Assembly (NCBI GenBank): GCA_030427825.1 | Contig: JAUICO010000029.1 | Span: 1-45,136 of the forward strand | DNA length: 45,136 nucleotides | Reading direction: 5' to 3' | From: a bacterium | Lineage (GTDB): Bacteria; Myxococcota_A; Bradymonadia; REDH01 | Translations under genes and position numbers: made by a program | Shown: positions 8,270-17,819 of the stretch, piece after piece | Numbering within the stretch: position 1 is the stretch's first letter | How the letters are laid out: each line of letters begins with the position of its first letter | The notes under the pieces: model-generated | What the model saw: the letters and a program-made list of their open reading frames with translations, nothing else | The model's database searches: none | What the model was told of the DNA's origin: nothing

Positions 8270-9446
8270 GTCGTCCAGCGAAGCAACTTCGATTCCTGTC
8301 CCCTCGGGTTTGAACGGTCGAGACCGCGACGAGTGGTTGATGCGCCTGACGCTGGCGCAGGCCGAGCGCGGCCGTCACGGCGCCTCGCCGAACCCGATGG
8401 TGGGCGGAGTGATCGTGAAGGGCGACGAGGTGATCGCGACGGGCTTTCACGCACGGGTCGGCGGTGACCACGGAGAGGTTGCTGCCCTGAAAGCGGCCGG
8501 TGAGCGGGCCCGTGGCAGCGAAATTTTCATCAACCTGGAACCGTGTTCGCATCACGGTCGCACGCCGCCGTGCAGCGACGCCCTGATCGCCGCCGGGGTT
8601 CGCCGGGTCGTCGCGGGCATGATCGATCCGAACCCGCAGGTATCGGGCCGCGGCATTGCGCGACTTCGTGATGCCGGCATCGAAGTCGACGTCGGCGTCT
8701 GCGAAGCGGAGTGCCGCCGGCTGAACGAAGGCTTTATCGTTCACATGACCGAAGGCCGGCCCTTCGTAACGCTGAAGCTTGCGATGTCGCTGGATGGGCG
8801 CATCGCCACGCGCACCGGAGACAGCCGCTGGATTACCGGTGAAGCGACCCGCGCGCGCGTGCACGAAATGCGCGCTGCCGCGGACGGCGTCCTGGTCGGC
8901 GGCAACACCCTTCGCCTCGACAACCCGCGACTGACTGCGCGCGACGGCGCGGACGATAGCGTTCGGCCGAACACGCCGCATCGCTTCGCCCTCGATACCG
9001 GGCTGCAGATTTCCGACGATGCCGCGATTCTCGACACCGATGTAGCGGCGACGACCCTCTTCTGCGCAGAAGACGCCGGTGTAGAGAGAGCCCTCAGTCT
9101 GGCGGCGCGCTCTGTGAATATCGCACGGGTCGGCAACACGCAGGGCCGGCTGAATCTCGACGAAGTGTTGTCGCAGATCGGCGAGCGTTCAGTGCTGAAT
9201 CTGCTGGTTGAAGGCGGTGGCGAGCTTGCAGGCGAGCTGCTGCAGCGGCGCCTCGTGGATCGCCTCGTGCTCATGGTGGCCCCGATCATCATCGGCGGTC
9301 GCGATGCCATTCCTGTGATCGGCGGCGAGGGCGCAGACCTTGTGAAGAACGCGCTTCGAGCACAGCGTGTTCAGGTCGACCATCTCAAGGCTTCCGGTGG
9401 CGAGAGCGGCGACATCATCATCACCGCCGACCTGCGCGAGGTTTGA
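8262..9446 (+). CDS. ribD: Bifunctional riboflavin biosynthesis protein RibD (deaminase/reductase)
   Basis: The 394-residue enzyme performs the second and third steps of riboflavin synthesis. The N-terminal deaminase domain has the zinc motifs HGEVAAL (usually HAE; Gly at this place is tolerated in the deaminase signature) and PCSHHGRTPPC. The C-terminal NADPH-dependent reductase has TLKLAMSLDGRIAT, SRWITG and VEGGGELAGELL. Start: ATG ATG occur at 8259/8262; GAAGGA at 8251-8256 gives better spacing to 8262. The frame is open further upstream, but that would lie inside nrdR. Four bases separate it from ribE. Confidence 0.95.
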   Translation: MSESSSEATSIPVPSGLNGRDRDEWLMRLTLAQAERGRHGASPNPMVGGVIVKGDEVIATGFHARVGGDHGEVAALKAAGERARGSEIFINLEPCSHHGRTPPCSDALIAAGVRRVVAGMIDPNPQVSGRGIARLRDAGIEVDVGVCEAECRRLNEGFIVHMTEGRPFVTLKLAMSLDGRIATRTGDSRWITGEATRARVHEMRAAADGVLVGGNTLRLDNPRLTARDGADDSVRPNTPHRFALDTGLQISDDAAILDTDVAATTLFCAEDAGVERALSLAARSVNIARVGNTQGRLNLDEVLSQIGERSVLNLLVEGGGELAGELLQRRLVDRLVLMVAPIIIGGRDAIPVIGGEGADLVKNALRAQRVQVDHLKASGGESGDIIITADLREV

Positions 9447-9449
9447 CCC

Positions 9450-10106
9450 GTGTTTACCGGATTGATCGAAGACCTGGGCACTGTCCGACAGAAGCGCCGC
9501 AGCGGCGAAGACGTCACACTGACGGTTGAGACGAAGATCCCTGCGGCAGAACTGACCCTCGGCGAGAGCATCGCCGTAAACGGCGTATGCCTGACGGTGC
9601 GCAGCTTCGATAACTCCAGCTTTACCGTGGATGCCAGCGTCGAAACGATGACACGCACCGCGTTGAGCGAGGTGCGCGTTGGCGATCGGGTTCATCTTGA
9701 GCGCGCCCTGCGTGTTGGCGACCGCCTCGGCGGGCACTTTGTACAGGGCCACGTGGACAGCGTTGGCGAAGTCGACGAGGTCACTTCGGACGGCAGCAGC
9801 TGGCAGGTTTGGATTCTGCTGGAAGAGGGCATCCTCGATGAAGTGGTCGAGAAGGGCTCCATCACGGTGGATGGGGTTTCGCTGACGATCAATGAGCTGG
9901 ATGGACGACGGTGTCGCCTCACGATCATCCCATTTACCTCGGATGAAACGCGCCTCACGGAGTATCGCCGAGGACGTCGCGTTAATATCGAGACCGACGT
10001 GATCGCGAAACATGTGAAGCGACTCTTGACGATGGGCGGCGGGACGCATCGTAAGGGCACCGCAGACCTGCTTGCCCAGTTTGGATACCTTAAACAACAG
10101 AGCTGA
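9450..10106 (+). CDS. ribE: Riboflavin synthase, alpha type
   Basis: The 218-residue enzyme dismutates two lumazine molecules into riboflavin plus the RibH substrate. It begins [10 protein letters not shown] (GTG start), as the family does, and contains the two tandem lumazine-binding repeats, each with its [13 protein letters not shown] or [12 protein letters not shown] strand and a GHFVQGHVD segment. It lies within the rib operon between ribD and ribBA. Confidence 0.96.
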   Translation: MFTGLIEDLGTVRQKRRSGEDVTLTVETKIPAAELTLGESIAVNGVCLTVRSFDNSSFTVDASVETMTRTALSEVRVGDRVHLERALRVGDRLGGHFVQGHVDSVGEVDEVTSDGSSWQVWILLEEGILDEVVEKGSITVDGVSLTINELDGRRCRLTIIPFTSDETRLTEYRRGRRVNIETDVIAKHVKRLLTMGGGTHRKGTADLLAQFGYLKQQS

Positions 10107-10108
10107 AG

Positions 10109-11284
10109 ATGCCCCTGGCGCCCATAGAAGACGCGATCGCAGCGATTGAGCGCGGCGAGATGGTCATTCTTGTCGATGACGAAGACCGCGAGAATGAAGG
10201 CGATCTCGTCATCGCCGCCGAGAAGGTGACCGCTGAGTCGATCAACTTCATGGCGAAGTACGGTCGCGGCCTGATCTGCCTCTCGCTCACCGATGAACGT
10301 CTCAAGCAGCTGAACCTGCCGATGATGGTAGACGACAACTCCACGCCTTTCGGGACCGCTTTTACGGTCTCGATCGAGGCGACTGAGGGGGTCACCACCG
10401 GGATCTCAGCTGCTGATCGCGCGCGAACGATTCAGGCGGCAGTGGCCGACGACGCGCGGCCCTCGGATCTGTGTCGACCGGGACACGTGTTTCCGCTTCG
10501 CGCCCGTCCGGGCGGCGTGCTTGCCCGCACAGGACAGACCGAAGGCAGCGTCGACCTGGCGCGCCTCGCCGGCCTGAAGCCGGCCGGTGTAATCTGCGAG
10601 ATTCTGAATGACGACGGGACGATGGCTCGCATGCCTGATCTTGAGGTCTTCGCCGAGGAACACGGTCTTGTCATCGTGTCGGTCGCCGACCTGATCACGT
10701 ACCGGCTGATGCGAGATCGCCTCGTCGAACGCGTCGCTGAGGCTCCGTTTCCCTGCGATTGGGGAGAGGACTTTCGGCTTCGCGTCTACAAGGACGTGGA
10801 CGGCGCCGAACATATCGTTCTCATCAAGGGCGATCCGGGCGCGAGCGAAAAATCGACGCTGGTCCGCGTCCAGCACCAGAACGTGGTTGGCGATGTGTTT
10901 CGCGGCAAAGACTGCGACTGTGGCTGGCAGCTGCACGGCGCCATGTCCGAGATCGCCGCCGCGGAACACGGTGTGTTCGTCTACCTGTACAAGCAGGAGT
11001 ATACGCGCCTGCAGGCCATTCGTCGCTACGTGCTCAAAGAGGACGAGACGGCGGCAGAGCTCACCGAGGCGGAGCGAATCGCGAAGGTAAACCGCCCACA
11101 CCCACGCTTTCGTGAGTTTGGCATTGGTGCGCAGATCCTTGCCGATTGCGGTGTGAAGCGTATGAGGGTGCTCAACGTTGGCAACCCGAGGTTGGTAGGC
11201 GTTGAGTCCTACGGTCTCTACATCGAAGAGATAGTTCCGATCCCGAAGCCGGCATGGTCACGGGTTCAGCGAGAGGAGAAGTAA
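10109..11284 (+). CDS. ribBA: RibBA-like protein: active DHBP synthase domain, degenerate GTP cyclohydrolase II domain
   Basis: Residues 1-205 are a well-preserved 3,4-dihydroxy-2-butanone-4-phosphate synthase (RibB): [21 protein letters not shown] and [18 protein letters not shown] are intact. Residues 210-391 align with GTP cyclohydrolase II (RibA), but key positions differ. The first zinc Cys (E. coli VHSEC) reads VQHQN; the second and third Cys are kept (CDCG). The catalytic-Arg motif QEGRxIGL reads QEYTRLQA. The domain therefore probably lacks GTP cyclohydrolase II activity, like the RibBX proteins described in some alphaproteobacteria. Making the pyrimidine precursor then needs a RibA elsewhere. 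It has a normal place in the rib operon, 2 bases after ribE. Confidence 0.9.
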   Translation: MPLAPIEDAIAAIERGEMVILVDDEDRENEGDLVIAAEKVTAESINFMAKYGRGLICLSLTDERLKQLNLPMMVDDNSTPFGTAFTVSIEATEGVTTGISAADRARTIQAAVADDARPSDLCRPGHVFPLRARPGGVLARTGQTEGSVDLARLAGLKPAGVICEILNDDGTMARMPDLEVFAEEHGLVIVSVADLITYRLMRDRLVERVAEAPFPCDWGEDFRLRVYKDVDGAEHIVLIKGDPGASEKSTLVRVQHQNVVGDVFRGKDCDCGWQLHGAMSEIAAAEHGVFVYLYKQEYTRLQAIRRYVLKEDETAAELTEAERIAKVNRPHPRFREFGIGAQILADCGVKRMRVLNVGNPRLVGVESYGLYIEEIVPIPKPAWSRVQREEK

Positions 11285-11287
11285 GCG

Positions 11288-11761
11288 ATGCCGCGAACCA
11301 TTGAAGGAAATCTGATCGCGACGGGGCTCCGCGTCGCAGTGATCTCAAGCCGCTGGAACCACTTCCTTGCCGATCGGCTCCTTGAGGGCGCGCTGGATAC
11401 CATCGATCGTCATGGCGGCGAACTTGATGACACGGACGTGATCAAGGTCCCCGGCTGTTTTGAGATTCCGATGGTGGCCAAGAAGGCCGCTGAGTCGGGC
11501 AGGTACGACGCCGTGGTGTGCACGGGAGTGCTGGTCCGCGGATCGACGCCGCACTTTGACTACATCGCCAGCGAATGCACGAAGGGGATCGCGACGGCGT
11601 CTCTCTCGTCCGGCGTGCCTGTCAGCTATGGAATCATCACCGCTGACACCCTCGATCAGGCGATTGAGCGCGCGGGAACAAAGGCCGGGAATAAGGGTCA
11701 CGAGGCAACGCTTGCCGCGATCGAGATGGCCAACCTCTACAAAGCGCTGTCGGCGAACTAG
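11288..11761 (+). CDS. ribH: 6,7-dimethyl-8-ribityllumazine synthase
   Basis: The 157-residue enzyme joins the RibD/phosphatase product with dihydroxybutanone phosphate to make lumazine. Family motifs are SRWNHF near residue 21, VPGCFEIP (54-61), and GVLVRGSTPHFDY with the catalytic His89. The N-terminal Trp-Asn of the pyrimidine-binding site is present. It starts 3 bases after ribBA and is followed by nusB, the usual rib-nusB order. Confidence 0.97.
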   Translation: MPRTIEGNLIATGLRVAVISSRWNHFLADRLLEGALDTIDRHGGELDDTDVIKVPGCFEIPMVAKKAAESGRYDAVVCTGVLVRGSTPHFDYIASECTKGIATASLSSGVPVSYGIITADTLDQAIERAGTKAGNKGHEATLAAIEMANLYKALSAN

Positions 11762-11795
11762 TCGCCCGCACCTGTTCCGAGAGCACACGCTGCCG

Positions 11796-12308
11796 ATGAC
11801 AACGCGACCGCAGCGAGAAGATCAGCGCCGAGAATGGGCGATGTGGATTCTCATGTCAGCTGACATGCAGGGCATCGATCCGCGCGTCGCCATGACCCGC
11901 ATCGAAGATGTGTTTGTTGGCAGCGCCGTGCCCGCGACCCGCAGCGAGGTCAGTGAGTACTTTCGAATTCCGCGGGTCGACGACCACATCCCGGACCGCG
12001 ACGCGTGGGAGCGCTACGCTCCGTCGCTGCGCGAGACCGTGCTGCTGGTGAAGGAACGCACTGACGAGATCGACGATAAGATTCGGCAGGCTTCGCCCCG
12101 ATGGCGAATGGATCGCATGCCGGTAATCGACCGCACCCTTCTCAGGATGGGTGTGGCCGAGCTCCTTTTTGTAGAAACGCCCCGACCTCGCGCTACCTTG
12201 AACGGTCTCATCGAGCTCGCGAAGAAGTACGGTGAGGCGACGACGCCGCGCTTCGTGAACGGCATCCTCGACCAAATCCGTAAGGACCACGACATACCCT
12301 TCTCATGA
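11796..12308 (+). CDS. nusB: Transcription antitermination protein NusB
   Basis: The 170-residue protein fits NusB, which with NusE binds boxA RNA and supports rRNA transcription. The C-terminal half shows the signature: MDRMPVIDRTLLRMGVAELL, then LNGLIELAKKYG and FVNGILDQI. Start: ATG 11796 gives the REDQRREWAMWIL opening; an upstream extension would overlap ribH. The 34 bases before it hold no promoter that I can see. Its stop overlaps the next start (ATGA). Confidence 0.93.
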   Translation: MTTRPQREDQRREWAMWILMSADMQGIDPRVAMTRIEDVFVGSAVPATRSEVSEYFRIPRVDDHIPDRDAWERYAPSLRETVLLVKERTDEIDDKIRQASPRWRMDRMPVIDRTLLRMGVAELLFVETPRPRATLNGLIELAKKYGEATTPRFVNGILDQIRKDHDIPFS

Positions 12309-13018
12309 CTCGTCTGCTGTTACAGCTCTTCGGTGCAACCCTTGTTTGCCTGGCCGCAGCGGGCTGCATGCATCGCGAAGAGCCGACACCGCCTTTTCGT
12401 GTCGAGGCTACGGGGCCGGGTCTGGAGCTGCGGACTGAGGGCGCCCGCGTTGAGGTGTTTGACGAGTCCGGCGAGCGATACAACGTGTTGCGCCTGACAA
12501 ACAACGGCGTGCGGATCTTTGATGGAGACAACGTTCGCATCGGGCGTGTTCGTTCCACCGAGTCCGGTTGGGAACTGGTGAATCGTGAAGGCGACACGCT
12601 GTGTGTGCTCAGCGAGTCCGAAGGCGTGCTGACGTCTGTATGCGGCGACACCGCGCCCCTGACGGTAGCGCATGTTGACGATACCTGGTCCGTCCATATT
12701 GCGGATGAGTTGCGGTGGACGGTTGATGGGACGATGGCGACAGAGCCAAACAACACAGATTCAGATATCGCGGTGCGTCGAGCCAACGTCGGCCTGGTCG
12801 TGACAGACATCACACGTGGCGACCTCATCGCAGATGTACGTGGCGCGCGGGCCACCGAGAGCAGCGCACTCTTTCTCGCAATGGCTCCGGTACAGGCCAA
12901 CAGCGCGGCAGAGACCCGGGTAATGCGCGCCACCCTGGCGTGGTGGGTGTGGCGAACAGAGCGTACGATCGGGGCGCCGAGCCCGGAAGGGCAGGCAGCG
13001 GAGCCGGCCTCGGACTGA
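12305..13018 (+). CDS. Predicted lipoprotein, function unknown
   Basis: The 237-residue protein starts with a clear lipoprotein signal peptide (VCLAAAGC). The mature part is rich in short beta strands (LELRTEGARVEVFDESGE, LRLTNNGVRIFDGDNVRIG, WELVNREGDTLCVL), reminiscent of repeated Ig-like or small-barrel strands, with two Cys. A hydrophobic alanine-rich segment lies near the C-terminus (ALFLAMAPVQA). I do not recognise the family. Its ATG overlaps the nusB stop (ATGA), so it is translated with nusB and the rib operon; why is not apparent. Confidence 0.75.
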   Translation: MTRLLLQLFGATLVCLAAAGCMHREEPTPPFRVEATGPGLELRTEGARVEVFDESGERYNVLRLTNNGVRIFDGDNVRIGRVRSTESGWELVNREGDTLCVLSESEGVLTSVCGDTAPLTVAHVDDTWSVHIADELRWTVDGTMATEPNNTDSDIAVRRANVGLVVTDITRGDLIADVRGARATESSALFLAMAPVQANSAAETRVMRATLAWWVWRTERTIGAPSPEGQAAEPASD

Positions 13019-13041
13019 CGGGCTCTCCCACGAGCTCGCCG

Positions 13042-15105
13042 CTACTCCGCGTCGGCCTGTGTGTTTGCCGCCGTGGCGGCCGCCCGCTCAATACGCGCCT
13101 GCTGGTTGGCAGCACGAATCGCGTCCATCTCGGTGCGGCGCAGCGCTTCGCGTTCTCGAATGTGTGTTTCGAGTTCGTCTACCCGAGCGCGATCGAGACG
13201 ATACACATCGGCGAGAAAGTGCACACGGTTGTCCGCACCGACTTCTGTCGCGAAGTATTCCAGATGTACGGGGACGGGGGTGCTCAGGGGCACCCACTGT
13301 TGCGCTCCGCGGTTTACGTAGGAGTGTGCCATTCCGCGCGCGGTGCGCATGGCGGTGTCCTGGTCGCGCGCGAGCAGGACGGTCGCGAGTTCAAGGGGGT
13401 CCTTCACGCGAATACAGCCGTGACTGAAGGCGCGAATGTCGTAGCTGAAGAGGTCCGGTTGATTGGTGTCGTGCATGTAGACGTCATGTTCGTTCGGAAA
13501 GAGGAACTTCACGACACCGAGGGCATTGTCCGGCCCGGGGCGTTGTCGCAGCCAGCGGTGCCCATTGCTGCTGTCGTAGAACTCCATGTTGTGTTCCGTC
13601 AGAAACTCCGGATCCTCTTCAATGCGATCTGCATACTCGTCGCGATAAATCTGCCCCGGCACGTTCCAATATGGATTGAAGACGATGTTCTCCATGTAGT
13701 CGCTGAAGAGCGGAGTCGCGCCCCAGTAGCGCATCGTTCCGTCGTCGTTCCGCCGTCGCTTCAGCCGGCCGATGATCGTGTCCCAGGAGTGTACGACCTC
13801 GCCTTCGTCCCACAACTCGCCGCGGAATGCCGGAAGTGAAACAACGATGTATTCGCCGCCGGCGTCGCGTGCCAGCCGGGTCATGCGCAGGCGTTCCTGC
13901 GTGGCGATGATCTGCGCAAGGCGTCGTTCGGCAGGTACGTTGAGTGACTCGATGGTCGCCTCTCCGATGTACCCGTCCGCTCGGGTCTGATGAGCGGCCT
14001 GGTAGGCTGCCAGCGCAGCGCTGAGTTCTTCGTCGAATGTGCGGCTCTCGAGGTCTCCATCCCAGTAATTCTCGGCGGCAAGGCGTCGACGCAGGTCTGG
14101 GATAAAGGTGGCGTCACGGCCCGGTCGCATCTCGTACGGAGCGTCCACCTCACCCCAGCCGCCGGCTTCGACATATCCCCGGTACTCGCGATTGCCTGCG
14201 ATCAGGAGCTCGTACTGCCGGAAGGGAGGCCACAGGGATCGAAGTTCAGCTGCAACACCCGTCTCGCCGGCAGCCCGCGAGAAGGACTCCGCGAGCAGGG
14301 TGTCGGTAGCGGCGGCGAGGGCACCTTCTTCTTCGAAGTCCCAGCCCCGCTCTTCTTTCATCGCATCTGTGAAGTAGTGTTCGTTGTTGAAGTGAAGGTC
14401 GCGCGCCAGGCGCAGGTAGCCGTCCGCCAGGTGCAGCTCTGTGTCGATCGCGGCGGCGGCTTCGGGCGTGGCCGCCAGGGTGTCGTTGTGCACCAATGCC
14501 GCCAGGCGCGGGAGCGGGTTCGCAGCGTCAGAACTGAGAAGAAGCGCTACCGTCGTCTCGGCATCCGGCAGCTCGCCGGCCGTTGCGTGCGTCTGGTCCA
14601 CCCATGCTCGCAGAGTTTCTCGTTCGTCGTCTGACAGCGCAGCACGATTGCGGGCCTCCTCGACGGTGTCGGGATCGTACATCGCGCGGATACCGTCTGC
14701 GATCTCCGCCCGATGGTAGTCTGCAGGATCCAACCCATGGTCCCGGACCGCCGCAAGGGTCTCGGCGAGCTCGACGCCAGCGGCTGTCAGGTGGTCGCCG
14801 GATACGAATACGGGTCTGTAATTGCGCTCCGCGTAGAAATCGGTCAGCAGTCGGCGGTGAGAGTCGTCCAGCTCGATACCGAGCTCGTCCGCGGCGAAGC
14901 GGCTGCGAAGTGCGGTCTCGCGCGTGGCACCGTCGACGCGCTCGACGACTGCCTCGACCAGTTCCCCGGCGACGTGGTCTACGACCGTGTCGACACGCTC
15001 CGCGTGTGTCGGCTCCTGCGAAGCGCGGGCGCCAACCCGGCCCTCGGTGCAGGTAAGAGAGAATAGGCTGCTGATGAGCAGCCCGCTGAGAGACAGTCGG
15101 TGCAT
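13042..15105 (-). CDS. ldtD: YcbB-type L,D-transpeptidase
   Basis: The 687-residue protein has an N-terminal hydrophobic export signal; SLTC may be a lipobox, although Thr before Cys is unusual. The domain order matches E. coli YcbB (LdtD): a scaffold region with FYAERNYRPVFVSG, a peptidoglycan-binding segment (AYQAAHQTRADGYIGEATI), and a C-terminal YkuD domain. The catalytic motif SHGCIRV places the nucleophile at Cys564, preceded by MHDTNQPDLF. Such enzymes form 3-3 crosslinks in peptidoglycan or attach lipoproteins. Start: ATG 15105, with GGTGAG 8 bases upstream; a GTG three codons earlier is possible. A C-terminal tail of ~40 charged residues is predicted helical. It is the last gene of the minus-strand envelope cluster. 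Confidence 0.88.
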   Translation of the reverse strand: MHRLSLSGLLISSLFSLTCTEGRVGARASQEPTHAERVDTVVDHVAGELVEAVVERVDGATRETALRSRFAADELGIELDDSHRRLLTDFYAERNYRPVFVSGDHLTAAGVELAETLAAVRDHGLDPADYHRAEIADGIRAMYDPDTVEEARNRAALSDDERETLRAWVDQTHATAGELPDAETTVALLLSSDAANPLPRLAALVHNDTLAATPEAAAAIDTELHLADGYLRLARDLHFNNEHYFTDAMKEERGWDFEEEGALAAATDTLLAESFSRAAGETGVAAELRSLWPPFRQYELLIAGNREYRGYVEAGGWGEVDAPYEMRPGRDATFIPDLRRRLAAENYWDGDLESRTFDEELSAALAAYQAAHQTRADGYIGEATIESLNVPAERRLAQIIATQERLRMTRLARDAGGEYIVVSLPAFRGELWDEGEVVHSWDTIIGRLKRRRNDDGTMRYWGATPLFSDYMENIVFNPYWNVPGQIYRDEYADRIEEDPEFLTEHNMEFYDSSNGHRWLRQRPGPDNALGVVKFLFPNEHDVYMHDTNQPDLFSYDIRAFSHGCIRVKDPLELATVLLARDQDTAMRTARGMAHSYVNRGAQQWVPLSTPVPVHLEYFATEVGADNRVHFLADVYRLDRARVDELETHIREREALRRTEMDAIRAANQQARIERAAATAANTQADAE

Positions 15106-15284
15106 GAACTCCACTCACCGTTGATCACGGTGCTCTGCATACATCCGTAACTCTGCCCCGCAAGCGAAGATCGGTCCAATTTTCGCCGTGGACAGCATCG
15201 AGGTACAGGAGGCCGGCGCCGTGGCCGTCCTGCTGTGAGACCGTGACACCGACGATCGCCGGACCGGCAGTTACAGGGAGGACG

Positions 15285-16532
15285 TCAGAGTTCTTCGGTG
15301 AGGACCTGCAGCACGCCATCGGCGAGGCGCAGCCGGAGTTCCCGGTGGTCGCCGGGCTCAAGGCTGAGTTCCAGATCGCCGCGCTGCCGGTCTCCGACTT
15401 CGCCGTGTGCCACGCGAATCGTCCAATCGCCGGTGCTCAGCTCATGGTTCTCGACGGATGTGATGCCGATCTGCCGTCCGCCCGCGCTGTGTTCGGTGTT
15501 CGGAATGGCGTAGATCACGGCGCCCTCCGGCTCGACGGTGATGCTCACGGTCGCAGGCTCGCGGTATACCGGCTCCATCACCGCGTTGATCATGATGATG
15601 CCGACGGAGCTGTCGAAAGCGCGTTGCCAGGGCACGTGATCGGCCGCGGTAACTGTCAGCAGATGGTGCCCAGGAGTGTCGACGTGAATGAGTCGCCCGG
15701 CCTGTACCTCTCCATTCAGCGTCACTTCAGCGCCGCGCGGGACGGTCGTGACTGAAAAGGTGCTCAGCCGGTTGCGCTCGCGGTCCGGCGTGAGGTCAAC
15801 CATGACTTCGCGGGTGTCTTCTTCGCCGTCCCAGGGGCGAGCGACGAGGGTAGCGATCGAGTCCCGAAAACCCGGCATTCGTACTGTTACGTGATGCTCT
15901 ACGCCGGCGACGACGTCGACTTCGACCGGGGTGGTCCCTGAGACCGGTTCTCCATCGACAAGGATCGTCGCTTCGGTTGACTCGCCCCCCGGCGTGCGCG
16001 CGCGGATTCGGATTCGTCCCCGTTCCGGGGCCCATTCTGTCTGGGGCTCGGTCTCACTCTCCGGATCGGGTTCCGGCGGCTCCCAGCCTTCAGGCTCCGT
16101 GAGCTCTTCAAGGGTGATCAGCGGCGCGTCACCGGCGCGCCCGAGAACCTCCAGCAGCCCACTGCGGTAGCCATCGCGGTAGAGTGTGATCGTGTTGGTT
16201 TCGCCCTCTACAACCTGGACCGCTGCGGGGGTGTGTTGGCCGGTGAGTATGCCGTTGACGACGATCGCAGCACCATCGACGTTGCTGGTGACTTGAAGGC
16301 GGACGGTCGGCGGAGCCGGAGGAGGCTCCCAGTTCGACTCCCAGTCATCAGCTTCGCCGGGACCATTCCTGGAGGTGTCGATGCCGCCGGTTTCGGAGAG
16401 CACATTCGTGAAGAGCAGCCAGCCACCGAATGCCACAAGAGCCACGAAAACGACTCCAATTACTCGTCTGCGACTCTGGTCACGTCGCAAAGTCTGTTCG
16501 ACATCCCGGTCCATCAACGGCTCCTCTGCCAT
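15285..16532 (-). CDS. Membrane protein with PEGA-type repeats
   Basis: The 415-residue protein has a short Arg-rich cytoplasmic N-terminus, one membrane segment (about residues 24-42, VIGVVFVALVAFGGWLLF) and a large extracytoplasmic part. At least three PEGA-like modules can be seen: VTSNVDGAAIVVNGILTGQHTP, RARTPGGESTEATILVDGEPVSG and VTTVPRGAEVTLNGEVQAG, with a fourth degenerate one (VEPEGAVIYAIPN). PEGA domains are small extracellular beta modules common next to Ser/Thr kinases in Myxococcota and Planctomycetes. It follows a kinase gene by 39 bases and could be its surface partner or substrate. An upstream AGGGG fits the start. Confidence 0.82.
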   Translation of the reverse strand: MAEEPLMDRDVEQTLRRDQSRRRVIGVVFVALVAFGGWLLFTNVLSETGGIDTSRNGPGEADDWESNWEPPPAPPTVRLQVTSNVDGAAIVVNGILTGQHTPAAVQVVEGETNTITLYRDGYRSGLLEVLGRAGDAPLITLEELTEPEGWEPPEPDPESETEPQTEWAPERGRIRIRARTPGGESTEATILVDGEPVSGTTPVEVDVVAGVEHHVTVRMPGFRDSIATLVARPWDGEEDTREVMVDLTPDRERNRLSTFSVTTVPRGAEVTLNGEVQAGRLIHVDTPGHHLLTVTAADHVPWQRAFDSSVGIIMINAVMEPVYREPATVSITVEPEGAVIYAIPNTEHSAGGRQIGITSVENHELSTGDWTIRVAHGEVGDRQRGDLELSLEPGDHRELRLRLADGVLQVLTEEL

Positions 16533-16571
16533 GAGCGACCCCTGCTTTGATACGGTGAAGAGACAGGGAGC

Positions 16572-17819
16572 TTACACCAACACTTTCAGGATCACGATCA
16601 CCACGGCGGCGAGCGCCGCGACACCGACAATGGCGCGCCATGGAAGCCCCGAACGAATACGAATTTCACCGCTTCCCCCGCCCTGCTGCAGGGCCGCAAC
16701 GTCGCCCATTTCGATGTGTCCGTGAGCCGCCTGCGCCCGCGCGGAGCGAACCGCAGTCTGCTCTGCGACCATCTCGGCGACCAGCTCCACCTGTGCCTCG
16801 CTCGGCCGGCTCGCCGCAACGCGCTCCACCGCATCTCGCAGAGACTCGGCGTCCGGAGCCGTGTACTCTTCCCCAACAAGGGCATTCATCTCCTCCACTC
16901 GTTCCGGGAAGAGGGCACGCGCGGTGGCGCCTATCACGGCGACACCCGGTCTGGCGGACTCAGTGGCGGTGAAGGCATCGAGGGCGTCGGCGAACTCAGC
17001 TGCGGTCTGAAAACGGTCTTCCGGAAGGCGGGCGAGGGCACGCATGACGATGTCTTCGAGAGCCGGCGGGTAGTTGTCGATTCGCGTTGACGGCGGCTGA
17101 ATATTCGCCGTGGAAATGCTCATGATCGTCGCGACGTCGCTTTCCCCACGGAAGAGACGTCGTCTCGTAGTCATCTCATACAGGATGGTACCGAGGGAGA
17201 AGATATCCGACCGGCGATCGACCTCGAGCCCGCTGACCTGCTCCGGCGACATGTAGCTGAACTTTCCTTTCAGCTGACCTGCCCGAACCGTCGAAAAGTG
17301 TTCGGCGGCGCGCGCGATCCCGAAGTCGAGCACCTTCACACCGCCGTCGAAGGCCACCATGAGATTCGGTGGCGAAATGTCGCGGTGGACAAGCCCGAGG
17401 GGCCGTCCGTCGTCGTCCGTTGCTTCATGCATCGCGTGCATGCCGCGGGCTGCGCTCGAAATCACAGATGTGAAGAATGGTGCTGTCGGAAAGCGCCGGG
17501 TCTGTCCGCCGCGTTCCGCGAGTCTGCGAAGGTCCTCGCCGTAGACGAACTCCATCGCGAGGTAGTGCTCGTCCTGGACCTCTCCGAAGGCAAAGGTTCG
17601 CACCATGTTCTCGTGGCGCAGCCGGGTAGCTACCCGTGCTTCCTCAACGAAGAGGGCGCGCAACGTTGCGTCGTCGCGATACTTTTCGAGCACCCGCTTG
17701 ATCACCAGCTCTCGGCCCGGCTCGTCGCCGGCAATCCGAGCCAGCCAGGTGATGGCCATGCCGCCTTCAGCGAGGGGCTTGAGTAGCTCGAATGGTCCGA
17801 ATGGGAGAGGTGCGTTCAT
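16572..17819 (-). CDS. Ser/Thr protein kinase with C-terminal membrane tail
   Basis: The 415-residue protein opens directly with the kinase domain (FGPFELLKPLAEGGMAITW). Catalytic elements are complete: Lys41 (VIKRV), Glu60, HRDISPPN (145-152), DFGIA (165-169) and SYMSPEQVSG. The Ser after HRDI is the form typical of myxobacterial kinases. After the kinase domain (about 10-265) comes a ~120-residue linker, then one hydrophobic segment at the very end (IVGVAALAAVVIVIL), so the enzyme is tail-anchored with no extracytoplasmic sensor of its own. Start: ATG 17819 overlaps the upstream gene by 53 bases; longer forms from 17870 or 17915 overlap more and add no recognisable sequence. Confidence 0.9.
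   Translation of the reverse strand: MNAPLPFGPFELLKPLAEGGMAITWLARIAGDEPGRELVIKRVLEKYRDDATLRALFVEEARVATRLRHENMVRTFAFGEVQDEHYLAMEFVYGEDLRRLAERGGQTRRFPTAPFFTSVISSAARGMHAMHEATDDDGRPLGLVHRDISPPNLMVAFDGGVKVLDFGIARAAEHFSTVRAGQLKGKFSYMSPEQVSGLEVDRRSDIFSLGTILYEMTTRRRLFRGESDVATIMSISTANIQPPSTRIDNYPPALEDIVMRALARLPEDRFQTAAEFADALDAFTATESARPGVAVIGATARALFPERVEEMNALVGEEYTAPDAESLRDAVERVAASRPSEAQVELVAEMVAEQTAVRSARAQAAHGHIEMGDVAALQQGGGSGEIRIRSGLPWRAIVGVAALAAVVIVILKVLV

Noticed and set aside
8463..8480. RibD deaminase motif HGE instead of HAE as a lost active site
   Set aside because: His and Glu, the catalytic residues, are kept; Gly in the middle is tolerated in deaminase signatures.
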